Origin: an uncultured Bacteroidales bacterium | GTDB taxonomy: Bacteria > Bacteroidota > Bacteroidia > Bacteroidales > Paludibacteraceae | Length of the DNA: 64,000 nucleotides | Assembly (NCBI GenBank): GCA_902782665.1 | Contig: CACZOA010000054.1 | Span: forward strand, 58,753 to 122,752 | Reading direction: 5' to 3' | Part shown: positions 9,037 through 17,992 of the stretch, piece after piece | Position numbering within the stretch: position 1 is the first letter of the stretch | Layout: every line of letters begins with the position of its first letter | Position numbers and translations under genes: made by a program | The notes under the pieces: generated by a model | Seen by the model: only the letters and a program-made list of their open reading frames with translations | Told to the model about the DNA's origin: nothing | Database searches by the model: none

Positions 9037-9975
9037 ATGAAAAAACAAAGTTTTGTAGCGAATCCTTTATACGACAGCGTGTTTAAGTTCATGATGGAAG
9101 ATGAGCAAGTAGCGCGTACGTTGTTGTCAGCATTGTTGAAGAAAGATATTGTCAGTGTTGAGATGCGTCCGAATGAGTACTCCAACGCCAACAAGGATAA
9201 TGACCGTATATCAATATTTCGTATTGATTTTGGAGCTCTTGTTAGAGAGAAAGATGGCAAGGAACATTTGATCTTGATTGAGGTACAGAAGACGTGGCGC
9301 AGCACAGAGATTTCTCGTTTCCGCCAATATCTTGGAGTTCAGTATGAGAATAAAAGGAATCTGGATGTTAATGGAAATTCTTTGCCTATAGTGTCTATTT
9401 ATATACTTGGACATAAGGTCGGCAAAATCAAGGAGCCGGTCGTTTATGTTAGTCGCAAGTATTTAGATTACGATTCAAAAGAGATTACAGAAGGTGTGCC
9501 AGATCCTTTTGTTGAGAGCCTTACTCATGACAGCATAATTGTACAGGTCCCTTATCTAAAAGGAAAGGCTAGGAATAGAGTAGAAAAATTGTTATCGGTA
9601 TTCGACCAGACTTATGTTCAGGATGGAGATCCTCAATTTGTTTCTGTGTCAGACCGAGATATTTCAGAAGATAAAGATATGGAAAGAATCATCAATCGAC
9701 TTGCAAAAGCAGCCACAATCTCAGATATTCGTATGACTATGAATATCGAGGATGAAATTTATTCTGAGTTGGAAAACTTAGACACAAAGATTCTTTCCCA
9801 GAAAAAAGCATTAGCTCAGAAGGATAAGCAGTTGGCTCATCAGGAAGAACAGTTGGCACATCAGAAGGATATGCTTCGATACACAATCAAGATGCTTGTG
9901 GAAAGTGGCAAAACTCTGTCAGAAATTGCTGATAATCTACATCTTGATATCGAGGATATTAAAGAACTGATGTAG
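9037..9975 (+). CDS. Rpn family recombination-promoting nuclease / putative transposase (PD-(D/E)XK)
   Basis: The protein starts MKKQSFVANPLYDSVFKFMM, the typical opening of Bacteroidota Rpn/PDDEXK transposase-like proteins, and is 312 residues. The nuclease core is seen as RIDFGALVREKDG followed by LILIEVQKTW (Asp and E-x-Q). The C-terminus has a Gln/Lys/His-rich coiled coil with near-identical heptads (QLAHQEEQLAHQKD) at about 258-280, then a short helix-turn-helix-like end (SGKTLSEIADNLHLDIEDI). It stands alone, on the opposite strand to its left-hand neighbour. Rpn proteins promote recA-independent recombination in E. coli; here the role is unknown. Confidence 0.85.
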   Translation: MKKQSFVANPLYDSVFKFMMEDEQVARTLLSALLKKDIVSVEMRPNEYSNANKDNDRISIFRIDFGALVREKDGKEHLILIEVQKTWRSTEISRFRQYLGVQYENKRNLDVNGNSLPIVSIYILGHKVGKIKEPVVYVSRKYLDYDSKEITEGVPDPFVESLTHDSIIVQVPYLKGKARNRVEKLLSVFDQTYVQDGDPQFVSVSDRDISEDKDMERIINRLAKAATISDIRMTMNIEDEIYSELENLDTKILSQKKALAQKDKQLAHQEEQLAHQKDMLRYTIKMLVESGKTLSEIADNLHLDIEDIKELM

Positions 9976-10060
9976 GAGAACCGTTTTAGGGCAAATGAAA
10001 TTCAATAATTTGCGTATTTTCCTAGGTTTCATGTTCTAATTTGAATCTTTAAAACAATAA

Positions 10061-10095
10061 AGACGAGTCGATGACTCGCCTTTTGTTTTTTTTCC
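10061..10095 (+). terminator. hairpin terminator after the Rpn gene
   Basis: GAGTC-gat-GACTC stem within AGACGAGTCGATGACTCGCC, followed by TTTTGTTTTTTTT. It could serve the plus-strand nuclease gene. Confidence 0.65.
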
Positions 10096-10110
10096 AAGCG
10101 TCAAAAATTC

Positions 10111-10428
10111 TCACATCATATATGACAACCCCACCGTCAACAGACAGAATGGGATGCTCAAGATTGTGGTCCACTTTAGATCAGCTCCCAAATAATAAAG
10201 CATGCACGCTGAAAACAGAAGGTTGAAGACGGAATTGAGCGCAATCGCTTCCCCTCCTAAGTCGGCAGCAAACCACGCTCCGGCTATAGTGACACATACC
10301 AGATAGACTAACAGGTCTATTCGGTTAAACCCGTGAGTGACAAATGCCGCCTTAATTCCCAATACCAGCAGAACTGCGGCATGGATCAGGAAGAGCGGAC
10401 AAAGTGCATTTTTAAACACTTCAAACAT
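10111..10428 (-). CDS. small membrane protein, unknown
   Basis: This 105-residue protein is almost wholly hydrophobic, with about four predicted membrane helices (about 12-30, 37-55, 60-78, 85-103). It follows sufE by 6 bp on the same strand, so it is likely cotranscribed with the sufS-sufE genes. I do not recognise the family, and nothing in it points to iron-sulfur chemistry. Confidence 0.7.
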   Translation of the reverse strand: MFEVFKNALCPLFLIHAAVLLVLGIKAAFVTHGFNRIDLLVYLVCVTIAGAWFAADLGGEAIALNSVFNLLFSACMLYYLGADLKWTTILSIPFCLLTVGLSYMM

Positions 10429-10434
10429 AGTATT

Positions 10435-10863
10435 CTATTTTTGTTGCTGTGCAGCGAATGCCATCGCATACAATCTCATCTGCTTGATCATCGCCAACAT
10501 TCCGTTGGAACGAGTCGGAGTAAGATGCTCCTGCAAACCGATCTTGTCGATGAAAGTGAGTTTTGCATCAAGGATATCCTGAGGTTCATTGCCCGACAGA
10601 ATATACACAAGGATGGATACAATTCCGTTGACAATCTCAGTGTTGCTCTCGCCTTGATAGTAAACCTTTCCGTCCACCATCTCCGCATTCACCCACACTT
10701 TGCTCTGACATCCTTCAATCAAATGGCTGTCATCCTTGTAACGGGCGTCGATTCCGGCACCGTCGTTACCCTTATCTATAATCAACTGGTAAATATCCAA
10801 CCAATCATCTGAGAATGAGAACTCCTCTATGATTTCCGCTTCTCTTTCGTCTATCAAACTCAT
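10435..10863 (-). CDS. sufE: SufE-family sulfur acceptor
   Basis: SufE takes persulfide sulfur from SufS and passes it to the iron-sulfur scaffold. The 142-residue protein has the active cysteine in HLIEGCQSKVWV (Cys52, compared with Cys51 in E. coli), and the C-terminal helical end with LTPTRSNGM. It starts 8 bp after sufS. Confidence 0.95.
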   Translation of the reverse strand: MSLIDEREAEIIEEFSFSDDWLDIYQLIIDKGNDGAGIDARYKDDSHLIEGCQSKVWVNAEMVDGKVYYQGESNTEIVNGIVSILVYILSGNEPQDILDAKLTFIDKIGLQEHLTPTRSNGMLAMIKQMRLYAMAFAAQQQK

Positions 10864-10871
10864 ATCTGTAA

Positions 10872-12101
10872 TTAATGCTTCTTTCTGTTAAACATTGATG
10901 CCACTCTTGCCAATCCGGCTACAAATGTATCAATCTCTTCTTTTGTGTTGTAAAGGGCAAACGACGCACGCACTGTTCCTTCAATTCCGAAATGATGCAT
11001 GACAGGTTCAGCACAATGGTGACCTGTTCTGACAGCGATACCCAACTTGTCCAGAAGTGTACCGACGTCATACGGATGGATATCTCCAATCAAGAACGAT
11101 ACCAAACCGCTCTTCTGATCATTCTCTCCGATGAATCGCATTCCGTCGATCTCCTTCATTTTCTCTTCTGCATAAAGTCGCAACGACTCCTCGTATGCGT
11201 GAATCTCATCCATTCCGAGAGCAGAGACGTAATTGAGTGCCGCAGCCAACGCCGTAGAGCCGATATAATCAGGTGTGCCAGCCTCAAACTTGAATGGAAG
11301 TTCATTGAATGTGGTGCCAGCGAAACTTACATTCTTGATCATCTCTCCACCACCCTGATATGGAGGCAGTTTATCAAGCCATGCCTCTTTTCCATAAAGG
11401 ACACCTATTCCAGTAGGTCCATAAACCTTATGTCCTGAGAAGACGAAGAAATCAACATCCAACTTCTTCACATCCACCTTTATATGAGGTGTCGACTGTG
11501 CTCCGTCCACAAGTACAGGCACATTGTGAGCATGCGCGATTTTTACGATCTCTTCCACTGGATTGACAGTGCCAAGAGTATTGGAGACGTGGGTCACAGA
11601 GACTAATTTGGTACGTGACGTGATCATCTCCTCCAATTTCTCCACCTGTAGATGTCCTCTCTCATCAAACGGAATGACCTTTATCTTGATGTCTTTTCTC
11701 TGTTGCTGAAGTTGCCAAGGAACGATGTTGGAATGGTGCTCCATCTCCGACACAATGATTTCATCCCCGTCTACACACTGGCTTCTGACAAATGAATCCG
11801 CCACAAGGTTGATCGCTTCTGTTGTGCCACGAGTGAAGATTATCTCACACGATTTCTCAGCTCCGATGAATTTCTGTACTGTCTCTCGTGCCTCCTCATG
11901 AGCGACAGTGGCTGTCTGGCTCAAAAAGTGAACTCCACGATGGATATTGGCGTTTTGTGTTGAATAGTTGCCGACAATTGTGTCAAGCACTATCTGCGGT
12001 TTCTGCGTAGTAGCCGCATTATCAAAATATATCAATGGCTTTCCGTAAACCTCCTGGCCTAAAATCGGAAAATCCTTACGAATCGTCTTTATATCAAACA
12101 T
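10872..12101 (-). CDS. sufS: cysteine desulfurase SufS
   Basis: SufS is a PLP enzyme that removes sulfur from cysteine for Fe-S cluster assembly. The 409-residue protein has the PLP lysine in FFVFSGHKVYGPTG (Lys225), the catalytic Cys in RTGHHCAEP (Cys363, group II desulfurase position), and the N-terminal FPILGQEVYGKPLIYFDNAATTQKP. It is first in the run with sufE; the sufBCD scaffold genes are not in the window. Confidence 0.97.
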   Translation of the reverse strand: MFDIKTIRKDFPILGQEVYGKPLIYFDNAATTQKPQIVLDTIVGNYSTQNANIHRGVHFLSQTATVAHEEARETVQKFIGAEKSCEIIFTRGTTEAINLVADSFVRSQCVDGDEIIVSEMEHHSNIVPWQLQQQRKDIKIKVIPFDERGHLQVEKLEEMITSRTKLVSVTHVSNTLGTVNPVEEIVKIAHAHNVPVLVDGAQSTPHIKVDVKKLDVDFFVFSGHKVYGPTGIGVLYGKEAWLDKLPPYQGGGEMIKNVSFAGTTFNELPFKFEAGTPDYIGSTALAAALNYVSALGMDEIHAYEESLRLYAEEKMKEIDGMRFIGENDQKSGLVSFLIGDIHPYDVGTLLDKLGIAVRTGHHCAEPVMHHFGIEGTVRASFALYNTKEEIDTFVAGLARVASMFNRKKH

Positions 12102-12138
12102 TTGCTTTTTCGTTTTACGGTTGTTCGTTTTTGGACTG

Positions 12139-12146
12139 CAAAATTA
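12139..12146 (-). promoter_or_regulatory. -7 box of the sufS promoter
   Basis: TAATTTTG followed by C on the minus strand, 37 bp before the sufS start, matching TAnnTTTG. Confidence 0.6.
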
Positions 12147-12197
12147 CAAACTTTTTACAGCATTTTTCAATATATCAAACAATTATTGCCTAATATT

Positions 12198-13157
12198 TTA
12201 CTTTCTGCTCACCTCAGGCCTACATTTCACTATATCAATATCATACAGATTGACCCTGGTCTCTTTTTTGCCAAACGTCACTTTAGCCATCTGAGCCTTG
12301 TTGCCATCCTCTCTCTTTTGGTCAAAAACAAAATTTCCAAGGCTGTATATCACCGTACAGTTTTGAATCTTTTTCACCGGTTGCACAACATGCGGATGAT
12401 GCCCCACAATCACATCCGCACCAGCAGATGCCAATAGCATGGCATCCATTTGTTGCTGATTGGATGGGAATGGCATAAACTCTATGCCCCAATGCACAAC
12501 AGCAATTATTTTTGTATCAGGATGTTTTTGTCTGTAAGCAGAAATATGGTTTGCCATCTCGTTGCCTTTCGCCATACATATCCCCGGTTCACCGTCTGTC
12601 TGGATCCAGTTTTCAAGTCGCAGAGACACACTGTTGAAAAGAGCTACTTTGATTCCGTTTTTCTCCAATTCAACAGGTTTGGCACGCTCTTCATCCGTAT
12701 AGCCAAACCCCATCGGGACAATGTCATTGTCGTTTAGAGCCCTGACAGTATGTTCCAATCCAGTACTGCCTTGGTCGTAAGTATGGTTGTTGGCCATAGC
12801 GGCATGAGTAACTCCATATTTTTTTAACGACGCTGTCCACTTCTCATCAGCTTTGAAAATATACTTTTTCATCACTGGGGTGTAGACGTCGGTAAGCGGA
12901 CATTCAAGATTGATCACCGTCGCATCAGCTGCCAGAAAGGAATCTTTTACAGCCGAAAAAATATGGTCGATCCCATTCCGCTCTATCTGCGTCCTCACTC
13001 CACGGTCGAGCAAGACATCGCCTGTAAACAGAATGCTGAACTCATCTTTGTTAGTGGAGACGCGATGCCCCACGTCTCCAGAAGAACAGCTATTTGCTAT
13101 TACGGCTAAAAAGAGAAATATGTATTTAGCAACCCGACGAATACAGATAGTCAACAT
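12198..13157 (-). CDS. CapA/PgsA-like metallophosphatase-fold lipoprotein
   Basis: The 319-residue protein matches the PGA_cap (CapA) family. The fold and metal ligands show as LFTGDVLLDRG, INLECPLTDV, AMANNHTYDQG, VVHWGIEF and GHHPHVVQP. The N-terminus is a lipoprotein signal ending ANSC, so it acts outside the inner membrane. Its first 32 bp overlap the end of the DUF3160 gene, which means tight coupling with that gene. CapA proteins are named from poly-gamma-glutamate synthesis, but the substrate here is unknown and no capBC genes are present. Confidence 0.85.
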   Translation of the reverse strand: MLTICIRRVAKYIFLFLAVIANSCSSGDVGHRVSTNKDEFSILFTGDVLLDRGVRTQIERNGIDHIFSAVKDSFLAADATVINLECPLTDVYTPVMKKYIFKADEKWTASLKKYGVTHAAMANNHTYDQGSTGLEHTVRALNDNDIVPMGFGYTDEERAKPVELEKNGIKVALFNSVSLRLENWIQTDGEPGICMAKGNEMANHISAYRQKHPDTKIIAVVHWGIEFMPFPSNQQQMDAMLLASAGADVIVGHHPHVVQPVKKIQNCTVIYSLGNFVFDQKREDGNKAQMAKVTFGKKETRVNLYDIDIVKCRPEVSRK

Positions 13158-15642
13158 TATCTCTCTTTACAGGCTTGTTGATCATGAATGGTGTGATCCA
13201 ATCTGGAACATTCGGACATTGAGGACTCTCATTCAATTTTTGCCATTCCTCGTCAGTCAGACGTTCGTTTAATGAACGTACAAACTCATAGTAGCTAAAT
13301 GTCGCTCCACGTGTCAGATAGTAATAGCCATTTATTTCCACTACCACATAAATCATGTTGGCTCTGCCGACTCCAGCATGAAGGATTCCACTCTTCTTAC
13401 AAGACAATACATTTCTGGTGTAGATATCAGCCACGACAGGCATCTTTTTGTCTACATCAGCCACGGATGTCCAATCAGCATACAGTTTATGATCAGCTAA
13501 GAAACCTACCGTCATATATTCTACATTACTGCCGATAGTTCTTATCGTCTCATACTCTTCTGTTGTAAGTCGTTTGCCTTGCAACTCCTTCTCACTGATG
13601 CGGATAAGGAAGTCCACAGTTTTCAAAAATGATTCTGTCTGACCACTCAGGTTTCTACCTACTTCAAAATTGTTTTCCACATCGTATCCTGCACGTTTTG
13701 CCATCTCGTAAGTTTGCTCTATGGCCTGCTTCAACGTTTTCCAAAATTTCAGATTCGGCTCAACATAACCGACAAGCACAGGGTCTGGCAAATGGTCTTC
13801 ATCTCCGCCGCCGCACTCCGCACACACTGGCTGCACCGCATACAAAATCGAGTTGTGCTTCAATTCCGACCATGACGCCAACGCACTGTTCAAGTTTTTC
13901 AGCTGCCAACTGCTGGTTTGCATATAGCCAGGATATTGTTTGTCTGGTGTCTGCAATTCAACCAACATGTGGATCCATTTATTGTAGGCGGTTTTGTTCC
14001 ATTCATTGAAAGCAGAGAATTTGTCACTCGCCTTCTTTCTGTACATCGGATATTCCTTCCACTCCTTATTATCTTTGAAGAATGTATCGTTAAGTGCTTT
14101 TGCCGCTTTTATACCAAAAGCATCAAACACATCCACTCCATGCGGATATGCACGTGCAGCATTCGGCAAACTGTCTGCCATCATGTTCAAGATGTCTCCA
14201 TCTGGGACATAACGTTGTGGAATGAAATTGATCTTTGGCTGACAGCTGATCTGAATCTTAGGTTGAATACTGCTCTTGCTCTTGTTGGCTTCGATAATAG
14301 CGACAGATGCGTTATCCATCACTTTTGGATCAAGCAGTTGCTCGAAGTCGACAATTCCAAGTTTGTCCAATTGAGTAGACAGTTCAAGAATCGGAATATT
14401 GTTTGGCTCGCCCATCAAATAATTCAACGGATCGAATGCCTGTTTTGCAGCCTCTTTTACATCAGCGTCGCTATCATTAAAAACTTTCGCCATGAAGAGA
14501 GCTTTCTGCAAACCGTTATTTTGAGCACAAAGGTAAGCAGTCTGCAACCACATCATCGTACGGAAGTATCGTTGGCTTGCTTCTGTTCTTGTATACTGGG
14601 CACGTGGCTTAAACAAGCTATATCCAAACTTTGCATCTGTTTTCAAGAGAGGAGAAAACTCGTCATTTCCCGCTTTAATCAGCTTCAATTCCGCATCATA
14701 CAACTCTTTGAATGAGTTTGGAACCTCATATTTCGATTCGTTGAGCAGAGATAAAGCAACAGCATAATATGCGACAGAGAATTCAGCTATCTCTTTGAGT
14801 TCTGGATCTTTAATTGTTTCTGCTATTGCTTTAGATTTTTTGTAAAGACCTCCACACATCTTGTTCAGAGCTGGAGTGATAGCCTCCTGCTCAATGCCAT
14901 CTAGCACGTAACGATTATAGAGGCTGAAAAGTTGTAGCATTATATCAGTGGTGACGAAACTTGGCACCATATTATAGTCGTTCTGCTCGTAGATTTGGAA
15001 CAGCTGTATATAGTTGGAAGATTGCAAAGCAAAACCATTCTTTTTCAACAGAGGCATCAAAGCAGGGTCATCCATAATGGTAACCTTGTTCACCAAATGT
15101 TCCGCATTATACAGTTTGAATCCTTCCACATTAGTGTATCTGCCCTTCTCCAGCTCTGCCATACGGGCCTTAACTCGCTTGACAAAAGTTATTTCTTCTG
15201 GAGTCAAAGAAGTAGACTCCTTCAAACGGTCGTAATCATTGTACCATCTCTTCCAATAGTCGGAACTCAAATCCGCCTTCAATTCCCAATAACTTCCACC
15301 ATCATACGAGTTTTCTTCATAGTAAGTCTCATTAATAAGATCTTTATACCATTTCAAAGAATAATATCTTGCATTAAGTTCATACTCCTTAAACCAGAAT
15401 GCATGTTTTGCGTATGGATAGTGATACAACAAGTACAGATCCGAATACGATAATCTGTTGAGATCCATATTGTAGTCTATGGAATCTAAAAGTAAACTGT
15501 CAAATTCTGCTTGTTCTGTTTCCGCATTAACCGAAATACTATCGGAATTGTTTGTTGAGCCTGGCACCTCCGCAGCTTTATCATTGCAAGCCGCCAATAT
15601 CACACTTGCGATAAATACGCATGCCATGTATATTCTTTTCAT
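13126..15642 (-). CDS. DUF3160 lipoprotein
   Basis: This 838-residue secreted protein begins with a lipoprotein signal ending ILAAC (Cys about 19). Most of it matches the DUF3160 family, with landmarks such as VPSFVTTDIMLQLFSLYN (about 225) and a C-terminal part containing YMTVGFLADH and ITPFMINKPV. A short CAECGGG segment (about 625) could bind a metal. It is the middle of a minus-strand set of three lipoprotein genes and overlaps the CapA-like gene by 32 bp. DUF3160 proteins have no established role. Confidence 0.85.
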   Translation of the reverse strand: MKRIYMACVFIASVILAACNDKAAEVPGSTNNSDSISVNAETEQAEFDSLLLDSIDYNMDLNRLSYSDLYLLYHYPYAKHAFWFKEYELNARYYSLKWYKDLINETYYEENSYDGGSYWELKADLSSDYWKRWYNDYDRLKESTSLTPEEITFVKRVKARMAELEKGRYTNVEGFKLYNAEHLVNKVTIMDDPALMPLLKKNGFALQSSNYIQLFQIYEQNDYNMVPSFVTTDIMLQLFSLYNRYVLDGIEQEAITPALNKMCGGLYKKSKAIAETIKDPELKEIAEFSVAYYAVALSLLNESKYEVPNSFKELYDAELKLIKAGNDEFSPLLKTDAKFGYSLFKPRAQYTRTEASQRYFRTMMWLQTAYLCAQNNGLQKALFMAKVFNDSDADVKEAAKQAFDPLNYLMGEPNNIPILELSTQLDKLGIVDFEQLLDPKVMDNASVAIIEANKSKSSIQPKIQISCQPKINFIPQRYVPDGDILNMMADSLPNAARAYPHGVDVFDAFGIKAAKALNDTFFKDNKEWKEYPMYRKKASDKFSAFNEWNKTAYNKWIHMLVELQTPDKQYPGYMQTSSWQLKNLNSALASWSELKHNSILYAVQPVCAECGGGDEDHLPDPVLVGYVEPNLKFWKTLKQAIEQTYEMAKRAGYDVENNFEVGRNLSGQTESFLKTVDFLIRISEKELQGKRLTTEEYETIRTIGSNVEYMTVGFLADHKLYADWTSVADVDKKMPVVADIYTRNVLSCKKSGILHAGVGRANMIYVVVEINGYYYLTRGATFSYYEFVRSLNERLTDEEWQKLNESPQCPNVPDWITPFMINKPVKRDNVDYLYSSGC

Positions 15643-15649
15643 AGGCTTT

Positions 15650-16216
15650 TTATTTTGTTACGTAATTTTCAAAATTCAATCCAAAAACACCAAGTTTGAA
15701 ACGTATCCCCTTAAAATTCCGACTGTTGATAGAATCCGGAAATATACGCTCGTCATACTCGTTTTGAGTGATGACACGTGCAGGGACAGAATCACGTTCG
15801 ATATGGAAATCAATCAGTTCACTGCCGGCTCTGGATCCCAGCCACAACGGTCTGATATGGTCGTAAGAATTGAGTTGGAAAATGAACAACCGTTTCCCCT
15901 TATTCTTGAAATACCTAGTGCTCTTTATCACACCCACAGCGATCTCTTCCTTCCCGTCGCCATCCAAATCTCCATGATCTAGCCGATATACGGGATATTT
16001 CAGCATCCACTCAGAAACCACGGAATCATTGCGGATGAATTTCAAGAAATGCAGACTGTCGTTCACCTGGTCCAATCTCACGATTCCACCATTACACTGA
16101 AACTCATTTGTCTTGTCGGTTGAAGAAGAGCAAGTGTAAAAAGCAATAGTCGTCAGACAAAACAAAACCTTGGAACAAATCCTCCATATCTTAATTCTTT
16201 TCCTGATCCATTCCAT
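15650..16216 (-). CDS. lipoprotein, unknown
   Basis: The protein of about 188 residues has a basic N-terminus (MEWIRKRIKIW) then a hydrophobic stretch ending in the lipobox FYTC. An alternative start lies 4 codons upstream (16228). The mature part has a pattern like an FG-GAP calcium loop, HGDLDGDGKEEIAVG, at about 105-118. It ends 7 bp before the DUF3160 gene, so it is probably the first gene of that set. I do not recognise it further. Confidence 0.72.
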   Translation of the reverse strand: MEWIRKRIKIWRICSKVLFCLTTIAFYTCSSSTDKTNEFQCNGGIVRLDQVNDSLHFLKFIRNDSVVSEWMLKYPVYRLDHGDLDGDGKEEIAVGVIKSTRYFKNKGKRLFIFQLNSYDHIRPLWLGSRAGSELIDFHIERDSVPARVITQNEYDERIFPDSINSRNFKGIRFKLGVFGLNFENYVTK

Positions 16217-16310
16217 ATCTATTATCAATGCAAATAGGCTTCATACCACATATAATTGGACACGGAACCTATTTCATATTTATAGTCATACCAAACGAAG
16301 TATTTCTAAA

Positions 16311-17228
16311 TCACTTCACCAGATTGATATCGTATGGAGTGATCTGATAAACGAAATAATTCAACCAATTGGTGTAGAACAAATTCGCATAACTTCTCCA
16401 CCTCACCTGAGGTCCCTTTTCAGGATCATTGTCCTTATAGTAGTTGATAGGAGGCTCTATCGGCAATCCCTTCTCCAGATCTCTGCGGTATTCAGTATCA
16501 AGAGTGTATGGAGAATACTCAGGATGACCTGTCAAGAAGAACTCTCTACCGTTGTTTGCCATCATCATGTATGGGCCAGGCACGTCGCCCTCCGCAAGAA
16601 TCTTCAAATCAGGTACAGCCTCAACATCTTTTTTATCCAAAGTACAGTGACGGCTGTGAGGCACAAAGAAAGTGTCGTCGAATCCACGGAAAATAGGATT
16701 CAACGGTTCAAGAATCTTATGCTCAAACACGCCAAAGATCTTTGAGTCCTTCATCACTTTGTTGATGCCATAAAAATGGTAGAGTGAAGCAAAAGCTCCC
16801 CAACAAACGTAAAGTGTGGATGTGACGTGTGTACGCGCCCAATCAAAAATCTCTGTGAGCTCATTCCAATACGACACCTCTTCATAATCCATAAATTCAA
16901 GAGGTGCTCCAGTAATGATCATACCGTCGTATTTGTTTTTCTTCAAGACCTCAAAACTCTTATAGAATGCCATCATATGTTCGATAGGAGTATGCTTTGA
17001 AGTGTGACTCGAAATCTGCATGAACTCAATCTCAATCTGCAATGGAGAGTTGGACAAAAGACGTATCAAATCAGTCTCCGTCGTAATCTTGACTGGCATA
17101 AGATTAAGTATCACAATCTTTAATGGTCGGATGTCTTGATTGGCGGCTTCAATAGAATCTTTAACAAAAATGTTCTCTTTCTTCAGTTCATCAACCGCCG
17201 GCAAATTCTTCGGTATGTTTAACGGCAT
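16311..17228 (-). CDS. metA: homoserine O-acyltransferase MetA (acetyl-type predicted)
   Basis: MetA activates homoserine for methionine synthesis. The 305-residue protein has the catalytic Cys142 in YVCWGAFA, the His of HSRHC, and the Glu of the C-terminal HPEYS region. Position 111 is Glu (ITGAPLE). In this family Glu at 111 is associated with acetyl-CoA use (as in Bacillus cereus) and Gly with succinyl-CoA (as in E. coli), so I predict homoserine O-acetyltransferase activity despite the usual succinyl label. It shares an 80-bp divergent promoter region with ispD. Confidence 0.95.
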   Translation of the reverse strand: MPLNIPKNLPAVDELKKENIFVKDSIEAANQDIRPLKIVILNLMPVKITTETDLIRLLSNSPLQIEIEFMQISSHTSKHTPIEHMMAFYKSFEVLKKNKYDGMIITGAPLEFMDYEEVSYWNELTEIFDWARTHVTSTLYVCWGAFASLYHFYGINKVMKDSKIFGVFEHKILEPLNPIFRGFDDTFFVPHSRHCTLDKKDVEAVPDLKILAEGDVPGPYMMMANNGREFFLTGHPEYSPYTLDTEYRRDLEKGLPIEPPINYYKDNDPEKGPQVRWRSYANLFYTNWLNYFVYQITPYDINLVK

Positions 17229-17265
17229 AATACCTCCTTCTTTAGTTCTCTTCTCAATTTCTTTG

Positions 17266-17273
17266 CAAAGATA
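17266..17273 (-). promoter_or_regulatory. -7 box of the metA promoter
   Basis: TATCTTTG followed by C on the minus strand, 37 bp before metA. No SAM riboswitch fits between the box and the start. Confidence 0.65.
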
Positions 17274-17311
17274 AGCATTTTTTAATATTTTTGAACAAAT
17301 TTATTAGTAGT

Positions 17312-17992
17312 ATGGACAGATTTGTGATAATTGTGGCCGGAGGTTCAGGATTAAGAATGGGTACGGAAATACCTAAACAGTTTCTGCCGATTGCCGGCAA
17401 GCCAATTCTTTTGCGCACCATTGATGCTTTCAGAAATGCAGTAGACGGAATTAAAATAATCGTTTGTCTGCCTGCCACTCATTTCGACTATTGGAACAAA
17501 TGCTGCAAAGAGTATGGTTTCAATGCCGACGGCATCACAATTGTTGAAGGTGGAAAGACGCGATTCCATTCCGTGCTCAACGGATTGAATACAATCAAAG
17601 CAGACGGTGATGCTCTCGTCGGCGTTCACGACGGAGTCCGTCCTTTCACATCCGCAGAGATGATCAACCGTTTGTATGATGCGGCGGCAAAACACAAAGC
17701 TGTTGTCCCTGTTGTTGATTCAGTCGACTCCGTACGTATTCTCTCACAGAATGGAGAGAACTCTCAGATAGACAGAAGAATGGTCAAACTTGTTCAGACT
17801 CCACAAGTGTTTGATTTGCAACTGCTGAAGCGTTCATACGGAGCCGGATTCATCGAGACATTCACAGACGATGCTAGCGTGGTGGAATATGGAGGACACA
17901 AAATCACATTGGTTGAGGGCTGTCGTGAAAATATAAAAATCACAACTCCAATGGATCTAGCCATCGCTGAATATATGCTTGGCAATCGTTGA
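17312..17992 (+). CDS. ispD: 2-C-methyl-D-erythritol 4-phosphate cytidylyltransferase
   Basis: IspD makes CDP-methylerythritol in the MEP isoprenoid pathway. The ATG at 17312 gives 226 residues; the only longer option is a TTG. The nucleotidyltransferase signature VAGGSGLRMG opens the protein, with the substrate motif GVHDGVRPF at about 105 and TDDASVVEYGG near 185. Its stop overlaps the start region of recG. Confidence 0.96.
   Translation: MDRFVIIVAGGSGLRMGTEIPKQFLPIAGKPILLRTIDAFRNAVDGIKIIVCLPATHFDYWNKCCKEYGFNADGITIVEGGKTRFHSVLNGLNTIKADGDALVGVHDGVRPFTSAEMINRLYDAAAKHKAVVPVVDSVDSVRILSQNGENSQIDRRMVKLVQTPQVFDLQLLKRSYGAGFIETFTDDASVVEYGGHKITLVEGCRENIKITTPMDLAIAEYMLGNR

Noticed and set aside
17229-17311. 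SAM riboswitch before metA
   Set aside because: Only about 37 bp separate the -7 box and the start, so there is no room.
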